Positions 28,094 through 28,464 of a DNA stretch of 28,464 nt are shown one piece after another (position 1 is the stretch's first letter; every line of letters begins with the position of its first letter). The notes under the pieces are model-generated. The model worked only from the letters and a program-made list of their open reading frames with translations. It made no database searches and was not told the origin of the DNA. Made by a program: the position numbers and the translations under genes. This DNA comes from Priapulus caudatus (lineage: Eukaryota > Priapulida > Priapulimorpha > Priapulimorphida > Priapulidae), in NCBI RefSeq assembly GCF_000485595.1, contig NW_014578236.1:33916-62379 (forward strand), written 5' to 3'.

Positions 28094-28300
28094 GTGGCGC
28101 AGCGGGAGTTAGAGGTGTTACAACGATTGCGCAATCAACCGGTCAGTTGGAAAGATACAGGAATCACGAATAGCCGATCGTATCGTCATAGCGATATAAC
28201 CAAGTTAAAATGCCTTCGTAAAGTCTGCAGCGATCACTTCAGAGAGGCTGACTATACTAGCACACTTTTAAGGAAGTGTAATATCGAAAATAGCTTATAA
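28094..28300 (+). pseudogene. THAP-like zinc-finger fragment
   Basis: The open frame 28082-28300 contains KVCSDHFREADYTS, which fits the C-x2-H-F end of a THAP domain (C2CH zinc finger of THAP proteins and P-element transposases). A splice-acceptor-like CAG lies just before (28091-28093). The first half of the domain (M-P-x-x-C-x-x-x-x-C) is not visible nearby upstream. The frame stops 31 residues after the CSDHF cysteine, without the usual THAP C-terminal AVPxxF segment. It is probably a decayed fragment; a single exon of a real THAP gene is possible. Confidence 0.4.
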
Positions 28301-28464
28301 ACATTAGTTATTAGCTCATTTTGACTTTGAGGTTCGCAGTAGTTTTCTTGCGTATTCCATGCAGTCTAGATTATAAAAACAACTGTTATATAGTGTTATC
28401 ATTGACATCATTTATCGCTACAGAGCAGTATAATTATAATACGACAATGCCAGTGGCAACGTTC

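Overview
The window is nuclear DNA of an invertebrate animal. Evidence: spliced genes with GT-AG introns, animal gene families (FABP, Hes, DENND6, RPB4), CA/GT/AT microsatellites, many short palindromic transposons, and TATA/Inr and Su(H) promoter signals. Notch-type paired sites and two K-box-like motifs in a hes 3' UTR suggest a bilaterian, perhaps a protostome. I cannot name the species.

Layout, left to right. (1) 1-3400: a CA microsatellite, then a complete four-exon fatty acid-binding protein gene (+), with the 70/173/102/51-base coding exons typical of the family. A 59-bp hairpin transposon sits in its third intron. (2) 5196-12393: a complete four-exon RNA polymerase II subunit RPB4 gene (POLR2D) on the minus strand. 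Its 5.9-kb first intron has an inferred GC-AG splice pair and is packed with five palindromic mobile elements (7154-11320). (3) 12492-14252: an intronless DENND6 gene (+), a Rab GEF, head-to-head with RPB4; only 98 bp separate the two start codons, with a CRE (TGACGTCA) between them. Two decayed tandem copies of the DENND6 C-terminus and stop codon follow in its 3' UTR. (4) 17025-24914: two divergent Hes-family bHLH genes. hesA (-) has bHLH, Orange and a WRPW tail. hesB (+) shares hesA's first intron position and HLH but has a disrupted basic region and no recognisable Orange domain or WRPW. (5) 25441-28464: mostly featureless DNA, with a THAP-like fragment at 28094-28300.

The most interesting system is the hes pair and its control DNA. 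Both genes carry the same promoter plan: inverted CCAAT box, Su(H)/CSL paired site of form CGTGGGAA-N17-TTCACACG, CACCTG E-box, then a TATA-like box. A third paired site with the same 17-bp spacing and an E-box lies between them at 20601-20660 with no gene attached. Further single CSL sites lie upstream of hesA. The locus reads as a small E(spl)-like Notch-target pair in which one member may have become an HLH that does not bind DNA (inference).
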